Numbered from the stretch's first letter, positions 8,637 to 17,521 are shown. The stretch is 58,491 bases of DNA from Bhargavaea cecembensis (GCF_000826125.2 NZ_LN651372.1:381572-440062), one strand, 5' to 3'. The notes: generated by a model not told the origin, from the letters alone. Numbers and translations: made by a program.

Positions 8637-8665
8637 AAAGCCTTGTCCCAACTGATGGAACAAGG
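8637..8665 (-). terminator. Terminator 3' of the broken membrane-protein gene
   Basis: A 10-bp stem with one mismatch (CCTTGTTCCA / TGGGACAAGG on the minus strand) is followed by CTTTTC, just past the stop at 8669. Confidence 0.7.
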
Positions 8666-8668
8666 TTT

Positions 8669-9339
8669 TCAAACCGCCAACAATATCACCGCATACCCCA
8701 CAACCCCCGCCAGAAACGCCAGGAAGCTGCTTTGCCTTTCTTTCGGCAGTTCTTCTTTCATGACGTTCATGATGACGCCGCCGGCGAGGAAGGCGCTGAG
8801 GTAGGAGATGAAGACGTCTTCGATCTCTGTGACGGTGCCGATGAGCCAGCCGGCGAAGATGGCGGCGGCGAGGAGCCAGCGGCCATACCGGTCGTAGTAG
8901 CCTCTGTGGATGCCGCGCAGGCCCCAGTCGTTGACGACGAAGTTGAGGCCCATGGCGACGAAGAAAGCAGGGCGAATGAAGCGATGTGGATCCAGAAGAT
9001 CCGGGGCTGTCCGGTCTGGTTCAGGGCTTCGTTTTTCCTCCGGGCGGCTTCGGCCATCTGTTCGAGGCCGTAGTAGATGACGAGGCCGGCGAGTGCGATG
9101 ATGTACAGATGGTGTTCGAGAAAACGGTTTGCGGCGAAATGAAGCGTCCCTTCAAGCTCCTCCTCGTAGTCGGCGAGGTTCGGCAGGAGCCGGAGGAACA
9201 CATAGGAGACGGCGACGCCGCTCGCGGCCGACAGGATCCGACTTCTCGGCACGCCGTCGAGGAACAGCATGTTTTTGGAATACAGATGAAGCACGATGAA
9301 CCCGGTGACGAGCATCAGGGTGAGCGCGGTCGGTGACAT
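8669..9339 (-). pseudogene. Multi-TM membrane protein, broken by internal deletion
   Basis: This is a paralogue of the neighbour at 9370-10107. From ATG 9339 (after GGAGGAGA) it reads SPTALTLMLVTGF through FWIHIASF, closely parallel to the neighbour, then shifts frame near 8967. The continuation FFVAMGLNFVVNDWGLRG to the stop at 8669 is intact but in another frame. Compared with the neighbour, about 24 codons (the segment starting TLYNALIGYL) are missing, and the deletion length is not a multiple of three. The C-terminal half still aligns well (GWLIGTVTE, NVMKEELP), so the break looks recent. It could not make the full membrane protein unless this is an assembly error. Confidence 0.82.
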
Positions 9340-9369
9340 GGGATCTCCTCCAGAATTGCGGTGTGCGGG

Positions 9370-10107
9370 TCAGAGCATGATCAGGATGAGCGAGTAGCCC
9401 GCCAGTCCGGCGAAGAACGCGAGGAAGCTGCTTTCGCGCTCTTCCGGCAGCTCCTCCTTCATGACGTTCATGATGACGCCTCCCACAAGCAGTGCGGTCA
9501 GGTAGGAAATGATGACGTCGCTCACTTCCGTGACGGTCCCGATGAGCCAGCCGGCGAGTATGGCGACGGCGAGAAGCCAGCGGCCGTACCGGTCGTAGTC
9601 TTCCTTATGTGTCGCGCGGAGCCCCCGGTCGTTCGTGACGAAGTGGACGCCCATCGCGATGAAGAAGAACAGCCGGCCGTAGTGGCTCGTGAATTCTTCC
9701 CGCACGAGCAGGTAGCCGATGAGTGCGTTGTAGAGCGTGAATGAGCCGATGTGGATCCAGAAGACGAGCGGTCTGGCCTTGCGCCCGCCCGTAGCGGCGT
9801 TCTTTCGCTTTGAGGCTTTGGCCATCTGTTCGAGGCCGTAGAAGATGGCGAGGCCGAGCATGGCGATCATGTACAGATGGTGCTCGAGGAACCGGTTTGT
9901 GGCGTATTCCAGCGTCCCTTTCAGCTTTTCTTCGTCTTCGGCGAGGTCCGGGAGCAAGTGCAGGAACACGTAGGCGACGGCAATCCCGCCGGCGATCGAC
10001 AGGATGCGGCTGCGCGGGGAGTCCCTGAGAAACTTCATGTTTTTGGAGAATAAATGCAGCAGGACGAATCCTGCTGCGAGGATGAATGTAAAGAGTGTCG
10101 GCGACAC
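9370..10107 (-). CDS. Uncharacterised multi-TM membrane protein
   Basis: A 245-residue integral membrane protein with about seven hydrophobic segments. It starts at GTG 10107 after GGGAGGGA, which lines up with the ATG of its tandem paralogue. Features include AYVFLHLLPDLAEDEE, RFLEHHLYMIAM and a C-terminal EELPEERESSFLAF before the last helix. His and acidic residues within predicted helices recall metal-transporter-like proteins of the ZIP type, but the similarity is too weak to assign. The broken copy lies 30 bp downstream. Function unknown. Confidence 0.78.
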   Translation of the reverse strand: MSPTLFTFILAAGFVLLHLFSKNMKFLRDSPRSRILSIAGGIAVAYVFLHLLPDLAEDEEKLKGTLEYATNRFLEHHLYMIAMLGLAIFYGLEQMAKASKRKNAATGGRKARPLVFWIHIGSFTLYNALIGYLLVREEFTSHYGRLFFFIAMGVHFVTNDRGLRATHKEDYDRYGRWLLAVAILAGWLIGTVTEVSDVIISYLTALLVGGVIMNVMKEELPEERESSFLAFFAGLAGYSLILIML

Positions 10108-10186
10108 GGCGGTCCCTCCCGGAAAACAGACTGTCTTATCCGCTTTCCCTTGCCCGGAAATTTCCAAACACGGCCGGTTTCAATCG

Positions 10187-10223
10187 AAAAAGCCCCTGCA
10201 GATGCGGCCTGCGGGGGCTTTTC
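10187..10223 (-). terminator. Terminator of the 62-aa protein gene
   Basis: The stem AGCCCCTGCAG / CTGCGGGGGCT (10191-10219) has A/T runs on both sides, so it can act in both directions. It directly follows the stop at 10234 on the minus strand. Confidence 0.85.
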
Positions 10224-10233
10224 GTTTTCCGTT

Positions 10234-10422
10234 TTACTGGTACGTAATATTGCGGAGCTCATCCTCGCCAAACCCGCTTTCCTCCCGGGCGGCGTGGAAC
10301 GGCTCTGCGGCTTGCGTCTGTCCTTGGACGGGGCCGCCTTCGTCGATCATGTTCAGAATGGCATGTTCATCGGGATCGCGGCGGCGCTTCATCTCTTCCG
10401 GGTCGCCGAATCGCAGAATCAA
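10234..10422 (-). CDS. Small acidic protein of unknown function
   Basis: A frame of 62 residues beginning LILRFGDPEEMKRRRDPDEH. I prefer TTG 10422, five bases after AAAGGGGTGA. The longer frame to 10458 has no RBS. The protein is hydrophilic, with a basic patch (MKRRRD) followed by an acidic, glycine-containing tail. A good terminator follows, which supports a real gene. No family recognised. Confidence 0.55.
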   Translation of the reverse strand: MILRFGDPEEMKRRRDPDEHAILNMIDEGGPVQGQTQAAEPFHAAREESGFGEDELRNITYQ

Positions 10423-10630
10423 TGGGTTCACCCCTTTCCTGTCCGGGACTGATGACAACTGGTGCTCCGAGGCTGAACGTTTGACTTTCCAATTCTATTA
10501 TATCAAATATTCTTACAAATTGAAAGCCTCTTGCCATATTCTATGCAGGCCCATCCTGTTTGCATGCCGGCTCCCGGGGAAAAGACGGAGGAACGGCAAG
10601 AGCGGACCGGTCGTCCGGCCCGCTCCTGTT

Positions 10631-10915
10631 TCATTCGCCCAGATGCGCGCGGCAATAGGCGTTCACTTCTTCTTCTTCATCGTCTTCGAGGGCGAAGCCG
10701 AGCACTTCACCGGTGGCGGCCCCGATGAAGTCATAAGCGGCGATCCATTCCCGGCCGTCCCGGACTGCGTATAGGACGCGGAGCCGGACGCCGCCTTCCG
10801 TGTACAGCTCGTCTTCTTCGTCGATGTCGAGATCCAGGAAGAACTCGTATCGCTCGCCTTCGATGATGCCGGTCGGGTCATGGAGCTGCTCGACCTGGTG
10901 TCCTGTGATGTCCAT
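10631..10915 (-). CDS. DUF6509-like small acidic protein
   Basis: A 94-residue protein beginning MDITGHQVEQLHDPTGIIEG, with RYEFFLDLDIDEEDELY and ALEDDEEEEVNAYCRAH. This layout, with strictly conserved-looking DPTGI and YEFFLD and an acidic C-terminus, matches a Bacillales family I know as DUF6509. No function is known for it. It stands alone, reading away from htrA. Confidence 0.65.
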   Translation of the reverse strand: MDITGHQVEQLHDPTGIIEGERYEFFLDLDIDEEDELYTEGGVRLRVLYAVRDGREWIAAYDFIGAATGEVLGFALEDDEEEEVNAYCRAHLGE

Positions 10916-11080
10916 CTCTTCAAAACCTTTCGTTCGGGGATTCGTCTTTTCTTAGTATACCCTAGCAGAGCGTCAGGGACTCGCGGGAATCTATTTTTTC
11001 CATCGGGGCGAGCGTTGTTAATAGTTTGTTCATAAACGTTTTGTATTCTGTTTACACAAGCACATGAGGAGGAACCACAC

Positions 11081-12517
11081 ATGACGAATTTCAACGGATC
11101 GGATGATCGTGAACGCAATTTGAATGAAAATGAAGCGGACCGTATGACGGGAGACGATGTCCGGCGCGAGGAATGGCTTCCGGGCGAGACGGAGGCTGAG
11201 CAGCCCGTCCCCGCGGAGAAGACGCCGTTGGAAGGCGTCAACCGGGAAGAGGCCTTCCGGTCGGATATGCCGGGCGCGGCTGAACCGGCACGGGAACCGG
11301 CTGATCCCGGCGAGCCGGTGAACGTAAAGCGGTCGGCCTCGAAACCGGACAAGCCGGCACGCTCCCGGTTCGGGTGGCTGCAGACGATCGGCGGCGGGGT
11401 GATCGGTTCGGTCCTCACCCTCGCGATCGCCGTCCCGATGCTCGACCAGGAGCCCGCCGCGACGAACGAACCGGCGCAGTCCTCCGTCGAGTCCGGTTCA
11501 CAGACAACGCAGCCGGTGAAAGTCGCCACGGACGGCTCCCTCGCCGACATGGTCGAGCAGGCGTCCGGTTCCATCTTCGGCATCGTGAATTACCAGACCC
11601 AGCAAAACCCGTTCTCCCAAGGCCCCGGCAAGGAAGCGGAATACGCGACCGGCTCCGGCGTATTGATCAAGGTGGACGGCGGCAAGGCCTACATCGTCAC
11701 GAACAACCACGTTGTCGAAGGCGCTTCGAAACTTGAAGTCTCCCTCACCGACGGCGAACGCGCGGAAGCCGAACTCGTCGGCTCCGATGCGCTGAGCGAT
11801 CTCGCGGTCGTAAGTGTGGACGCGGACAAGATTGACGCCGCTCCGCTTTCATTCGGCGACTCGGACAGCCTTCGCGCCGGGGATTCGGTCGTCGCGATCG
11901 GCAATCCGCTCGGCCTGCAGTTCTCCCGCTCCGTCACAGAAGGCATCGTGAGTGCCGTCGACCGGTCAATCAGCGTCGACACGTCCGCCGGCGAATGGGA
12001 AATGACCGTCATCCAGACCGACGCCGCGATCAACCAGGGCAACTCCGGCGGCGCACTCGTCAACATGAACGGCGAAGTCGTCGGCATCAACAGCCTGAAG
12101 ATCGGCGGCCAGGGCGTCGAAGGGCTCGGCTTCGCCATCCCGTCCAACGACGTCGTCCCGCTCGTCGAAGAAATGATGAAGAACGGCCACATCGAACGTC
12201 CGTACATCGGCATCTCGATGTACAATGTGAACGAAATCCCGCGCGGCTACGTCAACGATCTGCCGAACGACATCTCTGACGGCGTCTACGTCGCGGGCGT
12301 CGATCCGGAAGCCGCAGCCGCCAAAGCCGGACTGAAGGAAGGCGACGTCATCACCGAAATCAACGGCGAACAGATCAAAGGCGGCCAGGAACTCCGCCGC
12401 TTCCTCTACTCCAAGCTGAGCGTCGGCGACCAGGCCAAATTCACCGTCTACCGCGGAGGAGAGAAAACGGAGATCAGCGTGGTCCTGGGCACCAACAAAC
12501 CGTCCACCCAGTCTTGA
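11081..12517 (+). CDS. htrA: Membrane-anchored serine protease HtrA
   Basis: A 478-residue DegP/HtrA-family quality-control protease. An unusually long acidic cytoplasmic N-terminus (about 100 residues) is followed by one membrane helix at about 103-121, a linker, then the trypsin-like domain. The catalytic triad is visible: H210 (IVTNNHVVEG), D240 (ALSDLAVVSV) and S322 (NQGNSGGALVN). A single PDZ domain occupies about 385-470 (GVYVAGVDPEAAAAKAGLKE). ATG 11081 follows GAGGAGGAA. It degrades misfolded exported proteins outside the membrane. A two-component system follows on the same strand after a terminator. Bacillus htrA genes are controlled by CssRS, but this pair is not obviously CssRS. 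Confidence 0.95.
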   Translation: MTNFNGSDDRERNLNENEADRMTGDDVRREEWLPGETEAEQPVPAEKTPLEGVNREEAFRSDMPGAAEPAREPADPGEPVNVKRSASKPDKPARSRFGWLQTIGGGVIGSVLTLAIAVPMLDQEPAATNEPAQSSVESGSQTTQPVKVATDGSLADMVEQASGSIFGIVNYQTQQNPFSQGPGKEAEYATGSGVLIKVDGGKAYIVTNNHVVEGASKLEVSLTDGERAEAELVGSDALSDLAVVSVDADKIDAAPLSFGDSDSLRAGDSVVAIGNPLGLQFSRSVTEGIVSAVDRSISVDTSAGEWEMTVIQTDAAINQGNSGGALVNMNGEVVGINSLKIGGQGVEGLGFAIPSNDVVPLVEEMMKNGHIERPYIGISMYNVNEIPRGYVNDLPNDISDGVYVAGVDPEAAAAKAGLKEGDVITEINGEQIKGGQELRRFLYSKLSVGDQAKFTVYRGGEKTEISVVLGTNKPSTQS

Positions 12518-12529
12518 TCGATCATTGAT

Positions 12530-12569
12530 GCGCCCGCGGGCGGCCGAGTGCCGCGGCGGGTGTTTTTTT
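12530..12569 (+). terminator. Terminator after htrA
   Basis: A GC-rich hairpin (CGCCCGCGG against CCGCGGCGGG) is followed by TGTTTTTTT, 13 bp after the htrA stop. Confidence 0.8.
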
Positions 12570-12589
12570 GGTGGGGTGTGATTGGAAGC

Positions 12590-12694
12590 GAGTGTCAACG
12601 GAGACGCCGCGAGTGTGATCGCACGGGGCTCGAGTGTCACCGGAAACGCCGCGAGTGTCATCGCACGGGGGCCGAGTGTCATCGGAGACGGCAC
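12590..12694. repeat. Phased array, 5 x 21 bp, core GAGTGTCA
   Basis: Five head-to-tail units start at 12590, 12611, 12632, 12653 and 12674. Each begins GAGTGTCA (one GAGTGTGA) and is exactly 21 bp. Two unit types alternate: one continues CGGAGACGCCGC-like, the other CGCACGGGG-like, giving a 42-bp higher-order period. The array fills the gap between the htrA terminator and the response regulator. The same core recurs as dispersed copies at 26934-27031. Confidence 0.85.
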
Positions 12695-12752
12695 CGGGAG
12701 GATTCATGGCTTGAGAAGGCGGGTTTGATTATACTGAAAGGAAGTGAAGAAG

Positions 12753-13472
12753 ATGGGAACGGAGGCGGCTGCGGTGAAGATTCTGGTGATTGAGGACAGC
12801 GAGAGCGTACTGTCGATGATCGGGATGTTCTTTCAGAAAGAAGGGATCGAGGGGACATTCGTCGCGGACGGGAATGACGGGTACCGGGAGGCGATGTCGG
12901 GCCGGTATGACTGCCTGATCATCGACTGGATGCTGCCGGGGATGGACGGCGTCACAATCTGCCGGAAGGTGCGGGAGGCGGGGATTGAAGTGCCGATCAT
13001 CATGCTGACGGCGAAGACGTCGGAGGCCGATCAGGTGACCGGACTCGAGACCGGCGCGGACGATTACGTAACGAAGCCGTTCAGCCCGGCTGCGCTCATG
13101 GCCCGAATCCGCGCCGTCACGCGCCGGTACGGGATCCGGACGGCCGATTCGGGCGAGGAGGGCATCATCCGGACGAAGCATTTCCGGATCAACGAAAAGA
13201 CCCGGGAAGCGTTTCTTGACGGCGAACCGGTGCCGAATCTGACGCCGAAGGAATTCGACCTTCTGGCCCAGTTCGCCCGCCATCCGAGGCAGGTGTTCAC
13301 GCGCGAGCAGCTGATCGAGAGCGTGTGGGGCTATGACTTCTACGGGGATGACCGGACCGTCGATGTCCATGTGAAGCGCTTGCGCGGCAAGACCGAGAAG
13401 GACGGCCGGCAGTTTTTCCATACGGTCTGGGGAGTCGGCTACCGGTTTGAGGAGCCGGAGGACGGCGCATGA
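12753..13472 (+). CDS. OmpR-family response regulator
   Basis: A receiver plus winged-helix regulator of about 239 residues. The receiver shows VIEDSES (acidic pocket), CLIIDWMLPGMDG (phospho-accepting Asp) and MLTAKTSEADQV plus DYVTKPFS (Thr/Lys switch). The C-terminal domain has LTPKEFDLLAQFARHP and VDVHVKRLRGKTE, typical of OmpR/PhoB DNA binding. ATG 12753 follows AAAGGAAG. GTG 12774, after GGAGG with 8-nt spacing, is an equally good start and would begin VKILVIED. A TATACT -10 lies at about 12731. The stop overlaps the kinase start by 4 bp (ATGA). Confidence 0.93.
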   Translation: MGTEAAAVKILVIEDSESVLSMIGMFFQKEGIEGTFVADGNDGYREAMSGRYDCLIIDWMLPGMDGVTICRKVREAGIEVPIIMLTAKTSEADQVTGLETGADDYVTKPFSPAALMARIRAVTRRYGIRTADSGEEGIIRTKHFRINEKTREAFLDGEPVPNLTPKEFDLLAQFARHPRQVFTREQLIESVWGYDFYGDDRTVDVHVKRLRGKTEKDGRQFFHTVWGVGYRFEEPEDGA

Positions 13473-14896
13473 AGTTCCGCTACCTGTACCAGCTCATCGC
13501 GAGCCATGTCGGCGTGCTGCTCATCGCGTTCCTCATCCTGAACCTCATGTTCGCCCATTTTGCGGAAGGGCTCATTTACAAAAATAAAACCGACGAGCTG
13601 ATCAGCTACGGACAGAATATTCTGCAGGACTTGTCGGAAGATCCGGCCGCCTCCGGCAGGACGCTCGGCGAATACGGGCGGGTGCTCGGCGGCCGGGACA
13701 TCCAGTACAGCCTGTTCGATGCCGATTCGGCGGTCCTTTATTCTTCCGGCAGGCCTGCATCCCTCATCAAGCTGAGGGAAGAGGAGTGGGACAAGATCCG
13801 GGCCGGGCAGACGCTCGTCGTGAACCAGGAGTACGAGCGGTCGGGGCAGGGCGTGACGTTCACCCTCCTGCCGTATGTGCGGGGCGGCGAATTCACCGGC
13901 GGGATTTTGCTGACGTCGCCGATCTCCGGCTCAAGGGAGATCATCTCGCAGCTGAACCGCTATCTCCTGCTGGCGATGCTCGCGGCGCTCGCCGCCTCTC
14001 TCCTGCTCGGATGGGCGCTTTCGGCTTTCCATGTGAAGCGGCTCCGGCGCCTGCGGGACGCGGCCTCCGATGTGGCGGCCGGCGACTACTCCGTCCGGGT
14101 GCCTGCATCGGGCATCGATGAGATCGGCGAGCTGTCGGGTGATTTCAATGCGATGGTCGGCCGGCTCGGCGGCTCGATGGAAGAAATCGACCGGCTTGAA
14201 AACCGGCGAAGGCAGTTCATCGCCGATGTCTCCCACGAGATGCGCACACCGCTCACGACGATCCGCGGCATCCTGGACGGTATTCGGGGAGACATGATTC
14301 CCGAAGCGGAACGCAGCCGGGCGCTCGGACTTGCCGGCAAGGAAACACGGCGGCTCATCCGGCTCGTGAATGAAAACCTGGATTATGAGAAAATCAGGTC
14401 CGGCCAGATCACGCTTCAGCGCGAGGAAATCCGGCTGGAAGACGTGCTTTCGGTGATCGCCGAACAGCTGGAGCCGCTGGCGGAAGAGCGCGGCGACGTG
14501 ATCCGTGTTGAGATTGAAGGAGAAGCTGCGGTCGACGCCGATTACGACCGGCTCATTCAGATCCTGATCAACATCACCAAGAACAGCATCCAGTTCACGG
14601 AAAACGGCGAGATCGTGCTGAGGGGCCGGCGGGAAGGCGATGCGGCGGTGATCGAAGTGGCGGACACCGGAGCCGGCATCGACCCGGAAGACGTCGAGAA
14701 GATCTGGGACCGCTTCTACAGGGCCGGCGTCTCAAGGACATCCAACCCATTCGGCGAATTCGGCCTCGGCCTGTCGATCGTCCGCCAGCTCGTCCGGCTG
14801 CACGGAGGCGACATCAGTGTCCGCAGCGAAAAAGGGTCCGGGACGGTGTTCACCATCCGGATACCGGACGGGACCGAGCCGGCTATGGGGGCGTGA
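13469..14896 (+). CDS. Sensor histidine kinase
   Basis: A 475-residue membrane kinase. The first helix is at about 9-30 and the second near 170-190. They flank an extracellular sensor domain of about 140 residues. Next come a HAMP domain (RLRDAASDVAAGDYSVRV), the dimerisation box with the phospho-accepting His in FIADVSHEMRTPLTTIRG, and the ATPase core: N box ILINITKNSIQF, G1 VADTGAGIDPED, G2 FGLGLSIVRQLV. It pairs with the regulator it overlaps. The stimulus is unknown. The nearby htrA suggests envelope stress, but that is only context. Confidence 0.94.
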   Translation: MKFRYLYQLIASHVGVLLIAFLILNLMFAHFAEGLIYKNKTDELISYGQNILQDLSEDPAASGRTLGEYGRVLGGRDIQYSLFDADSAVLYSSGRPASLIKLREEEWDKIRAGQTLVVNQEYERSGQGVTFTLLPYVRGGEFTGGILLTSPISGSREIISQLNRYLLLAMLAALAASLLLGWALSAFHVKRLRRLRDAASDVAAGDYSVRVPASGIDEIGELSGDFNAMVGRLGGSMEEIDRLENRRRQFIADVSHEMRTPLTTIRGILDGIRGDMIPEAERSRALGLAGKETRRLIRLVNENLDYEKIRSGQITLQREEIRLEDVLSVIAEQLEPLAEERGDVIRVEIEGEAAVDADYDRLIQILINITKNSIQFTENGEIVLRGRREGDAAVIEVADTGAGIDPEDVEKIWDRFYRAGVSRTSNPFGEFGLGLSIVRQLVRLHGGDISVRSEKGSGTVFTIRIPDGTEPAMGA

Positions 14897-14901
14897 TCCT
14901 A

Positions 14902-15020
14902 AAACGTTGTGTATCTCCGTTGAAACGTTGTGTATCTCAGCCAAAGCGTTGCTTATCTTCGATGAAACGTTGTGTATCTCAGCTAAAGCGTTGCTTATCT
15001 CCGATGAAACGTTGTGTATC
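14902..15020. repeat. Phased array, 21-bp units, core AAACGTTGTGTATC
   Basis: Units start at 14902, 14923, 14944, 14965 and 14986, with a partial sixth at 15007, every 21 bp. Type A (AAACGTTGTGTATCTC) and type B (AAGCGTTGCTTATCT) alternate from the second unit, so the higher-order period is 42 bp. It sits in the convergent gap between the kinase and the M23 peptidase, beginning 6 bp after the kinase stop. Confidence 0.85.
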
Positions 15021-15050
15021 CGGACTGCGGGTGTAAAACATTTTGCGCCA

Positions 15051-15085
15051 AAAGGGCTGCCCTCCACCAGGAGCGGCAGCCCTTC
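15051..15085. terminator. Bidirectional terminator, kinase / M23 peptidase
   Basis: The stem AAGGGCTGCC / GGCAGCCCTT is followed by TCATTTATTT on the plus strand. It abuts the M23 stop at 15088 on the minus strand. Confidence 0.7.
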
Positions 15086-15087
15086 AT

Positions 15088-16080
15088 TTATTTCCCCTGT
15101 TGTTCCCATCGGCGGAGCGACGGATAGGGATCAAACGCCCATTCGCTGCGGCCGTCGAATTTGTACATGCCGTAATGGAGGTGCGGCGGGAACTTTCCGG
15201 CGGTGCCTTCCTTGCCGTATCCGGAGCTGCCGACGTAGCCGACGACGGTGCCGGGTTCGACGAACTGTCCTTGTTCGATACCTTTTTCGAAAGATGCGAG
15301 ATGAGCGAAATAATGATATACATTGTCAGCATCACGGATCCCGATGCGCCAGCCGCCGAACTCGTTCCAGCCTTTCACTTCGATGACGCCGTATGTGACC
15401 GAGCGCACGGGCACGCCGTATGAGGCGAACAGGTCGGTGCCTTCGTGCATGCGCCGTCCGCCCCATCCCCGCTTCGCCCCCCATGTTCCCTTGTACGTAT
15501 AGTTGTGGCTTTTCGGCAGCGGAAAGGCGTAGTCATCGAGCTCGATCGTGCCGAAGTGGCGGAACAGGCCGGAGATGGTCATGACCTGGCCGACCGCCTC
15601 TTCGCTGCCGTAGAATTCCCAGAGCGCCAGCCGGTGGGCCTCTTCATCCGCTCCGTGCTTTCCGAGGGAGGCGGCCAGCGTGAACAAAATGTCCTCGGGG
15701 TCGCCCGGATCGGCTTTGCCGTCTCCGTTCCCGTCCAGCCCGCGCCCGTCGAAGAACTCGATGGCGGCCGGATCGCTGTCCCCGTGTTCCGGGTTCGGGG
15801 CGCCCGCCCAGAAGGCCTCCGGGAAGCGGAAGGCGATTGCGCCTTCCACTTCCTCCAGGTCTCTCCGGACGCGCTGGATGTTCCGTTCGTACCGGTCGAT
15901 GGCCGCTAGAAGATGCCACGGGGCGGCCGGCGTCTCATAGGTCATGTACAGGTTCATGCGCTCTTCCGCAAGTGTCATCTCCGCGGAGACTCCGCTTTCC
16001 TCACCCTCTGTTGAAACGAGCACATACAGGAAAAAGGACAGCATGAGCAAATAGGCCGGCAGCCATAGGTAATGGCGCAC
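15088..16080 (-). CDS. M23-family peptidoglycan endopeptidase
   Basis: A 330-residue exported peptidase with an N-terminal membrane segment (residues about 5-23). The C-terminal third is the LytM/M23 fold: RRMHEGTDLFASYG holds the HxxxD zinc motif, HYFAHLAS and PPHLHYGMY hold the remaining His ligands. The middle contains a lytic-transglycosylase-associated-type region with GLDGNGDGKADPGDPEDIL, an acidic, calcium-site-like stretch, and an Ala/Glu-rich helix. It probably cleaves cell-wall cross-bridges during growth. Start ATG 16080 follows AAAGGAGG. Confidence 0.88.
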   Translation of the reverse strand: MRHYLWLPAYLLMLSFFLYVLVSTEGEESGVSAEMTLAEERMNLYMTYETPAAPWHLLAAIDRYERNIQRVRRDLEEVEGAIAFRFPEAFWAGAPNPEHGDSDPAAIEFFDGRGLDGNGDGKADPGDPEDILFTLAASLGKHGADEEAHRLALWEFYGSEEAVGQVMTISGLFRHFGTIELDDYAFPLPKSHNYTYKGTWGAKRGWGGRRMHEGTDLFASYGVPVRSVTYGVIEVKGWNEFGGWRIGIRDADNVYHYFAHLASFEKGIEQGQFVEPGTVVGYVGSSGYGKEGTAGKFPPHLHYGMYKFDGRSEWAFDPYPSLRRWEQQGK

Positions 16081-16135
16081 GGTGAAAACCTCCTTTCACC
16101 GTTTAGGGTTGCCGGCCCGCACACGCTCATGCGTG

Positions 16136-16260
16136 GGAAATAGCGGTCATTGATCTGCAGCTTGCGCCTGTTTCCCGAAGTATTTCCCCCATTCGGGAAA
16201 TATTTCGCTGAAATTGTCGATTTCCCGGGAAATAAAGCGATTTCCCGGGAAATAAATTGT
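16136..16260. repeat. Degenerate array, palindromic core ATTTCCCGGGAAAT
   Basis: The 187-bp gap between the M23 and AI-2E genes holds two perfect 20-bp units (16220-16239 and 16240-16259), each carrying the palindrome ATTTCCCGGGAAAT. Weaker GGGAAATA or TTTCCC words occur at about 16136, 16171, 16183 and 16196. It resembles the other phased arrays but spacing is regular only at the right end. Confidence 0.6.
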
Positions 16261-16267
16261 TTCCTGT

Positions 16268-17353
16268 CTAGGTGCCTACGTTCTTTGTGGCGGCCTGCTT
16301 GATCTCTTTCCTGCGTTCGTAAATATTGATCACCACGACTTTGATCACCGCGTAAGTCGGAACGGCCAGCAGGATGCCGAAGAACCCTGCGATATTTCCC
16401 GCAGCCAGGATGAGGGTGATGACCGTGAGCGGATGGATGTCGAGCGTCTTCCCCATGATGTTCGGAGTGATGAGATGGCTGTCGGTCTGCTGGGCGGCGA
16501 GTGTAACGAGCGACACCCAGATGACCATTTTCGGGTCCTGCAGAAAGCCGATGACGGCGGCAGGCGCGAACGCGATCCACGGGCCGAGGAACGGGATGAC
16601 GTTCATGACGAGTGCGAACAGCGCCAGCAGCAGGGCATATTTCAAGCCGATGATCAGATAGCCGATGAGGATCAGTGTCGCCAGAATCGTACTGATCAGA
16701 AGCTGTCCCTGGATATAGGAGCTCAGCACATGGTTGATGTCATGCAGGGTTTTCTTGACCCACTCCCGGCGCTTGCCGTGGAACAGATTATAAATGCGCG
16801 GCGCGAATTTTTCGTGGTCCTTTAGCATGAAGATGAAGAAGAACGGCACGAGGATCAGCAGCACGAGCGCCTGGGCAACCGTCTGCAGGAACTGGATGAC
16901 CCAGCTGCCGAATTTCACGGCACTCGCTTCCACCCGGTCGAGTGCGTTATTCAGCGTTGTCTGGACTTGGTCCGGCAAATCGTCCTTCTGATGCAGGAGG
17001 TCGACGCGGACATCGTTGAGCTGCCGGGTCAGTTCCGGCGCATTGTCGACGAGGTTATTCACCTGCTTTGTAACAATCGGTCCGATCAGCGCAACGAACA
17101 CCCAGATAATCACGGCCACGATGGCAAGGATGATAAGGATGCTGCCCCAGCGCGGTACGTTGCTCGCCTCGAGCCGGCGCTGCACGGGCACGGCCAGGTA
17201 AAAGAGCACTCCGCCGAAAATGACCGGCACGATGGCCGTTTTCGCGATGATCACGAGCGGTTCGAAGATGAACTGGATTTCGATGAAGTACTTGATGATC
17301 AAAATGCCGAGCAAGATTGCAACGCCGACTTGGAACCAAGGTTTCTTCAGCAT
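16268..17353 (-). CDS. AI-2E family transporter (UPF0118)
   Basis: A 361-residue permease with about eight membrane helices, of the AI-2E/YtvI/YueF family. These act as exporters or Na+/H+ antiporters depending on the member. Diagnostic parts are LLFALVMNVIPFLGPWIA-like sequence (FALVMNVIPFLGPWIAFAP), the amphipathic VEASAVKFGSWVIQFLQT stretch and the C-terminal LLAVPTYAVIKVVVIN. I choose ATG 17353, which follows GGGGGGAT, over the longer frame to 17386. It stands alone. Substrate unknown. Confidence 0.88.
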   Translation of the reverse strand: MLKKPWFQVGVAILLGILIIKYFIEIQFIFEPLVIIAKTAIVPVIFGGVLFYLAVPVQRRLEASNVPRWGSILIILAIVAVIIWVFVALIGPIVTKQVNNLVDNAPELTRQLNDVRVDLLHQKDDLPDQVQTTLNNALDRVEASAVKFGSWVIQFLQTVAQALVLLILVPFFFIFMLKDHEKFAPRIYNLFHGKRREWVKKTLHDINHVLSSYIQGQLLISTILATLILIGYLIIGLKYALLLALFALVMNVIPFLGPWIAFAPAAVIGFLQDPKMVIWVSLVTLAAQQTDSHLITPNIMGKTLDIHPLTVITLILAAGNIAGFFGILLAVPTYAVIKVVVINIYERRKEIKQAATKNVGT

Positions 17354-17483
17354 GTCTATCCCCCCATCCCGTATGTCTTTCGCCAACCGGGCGAGCGCTG
17401 TCAGCTATATTTGCTTATACCCCAAAAGACGCGGCATGGAACCCGGGCCTGTTCATCCCGGACTTCCGGCGAATCTTTGCACC

Positions 17484-17519
17484 CAAAAAGATCCCCGCAG
17501 CATGGCCGCTGCGGGGATC
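17484..17519 (-). terminator. Terminator of the DDAH-family gene
   Basis: A perfect 11-bp stem (GATCCCCGCAG / CTGCGGGGATC) is followed on the minus strand by CTTTTTGGG, 3 bp past the stop. Confidence 0.92.
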
Positions 17520-17521
17520 GG

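Noticed and set aside
10004-10774. A 256-codon plus-strand frame across several small minus-strand genes
   Set aside because: It crosses a strong terminator and two intergenic regions and has no coherent protein character.
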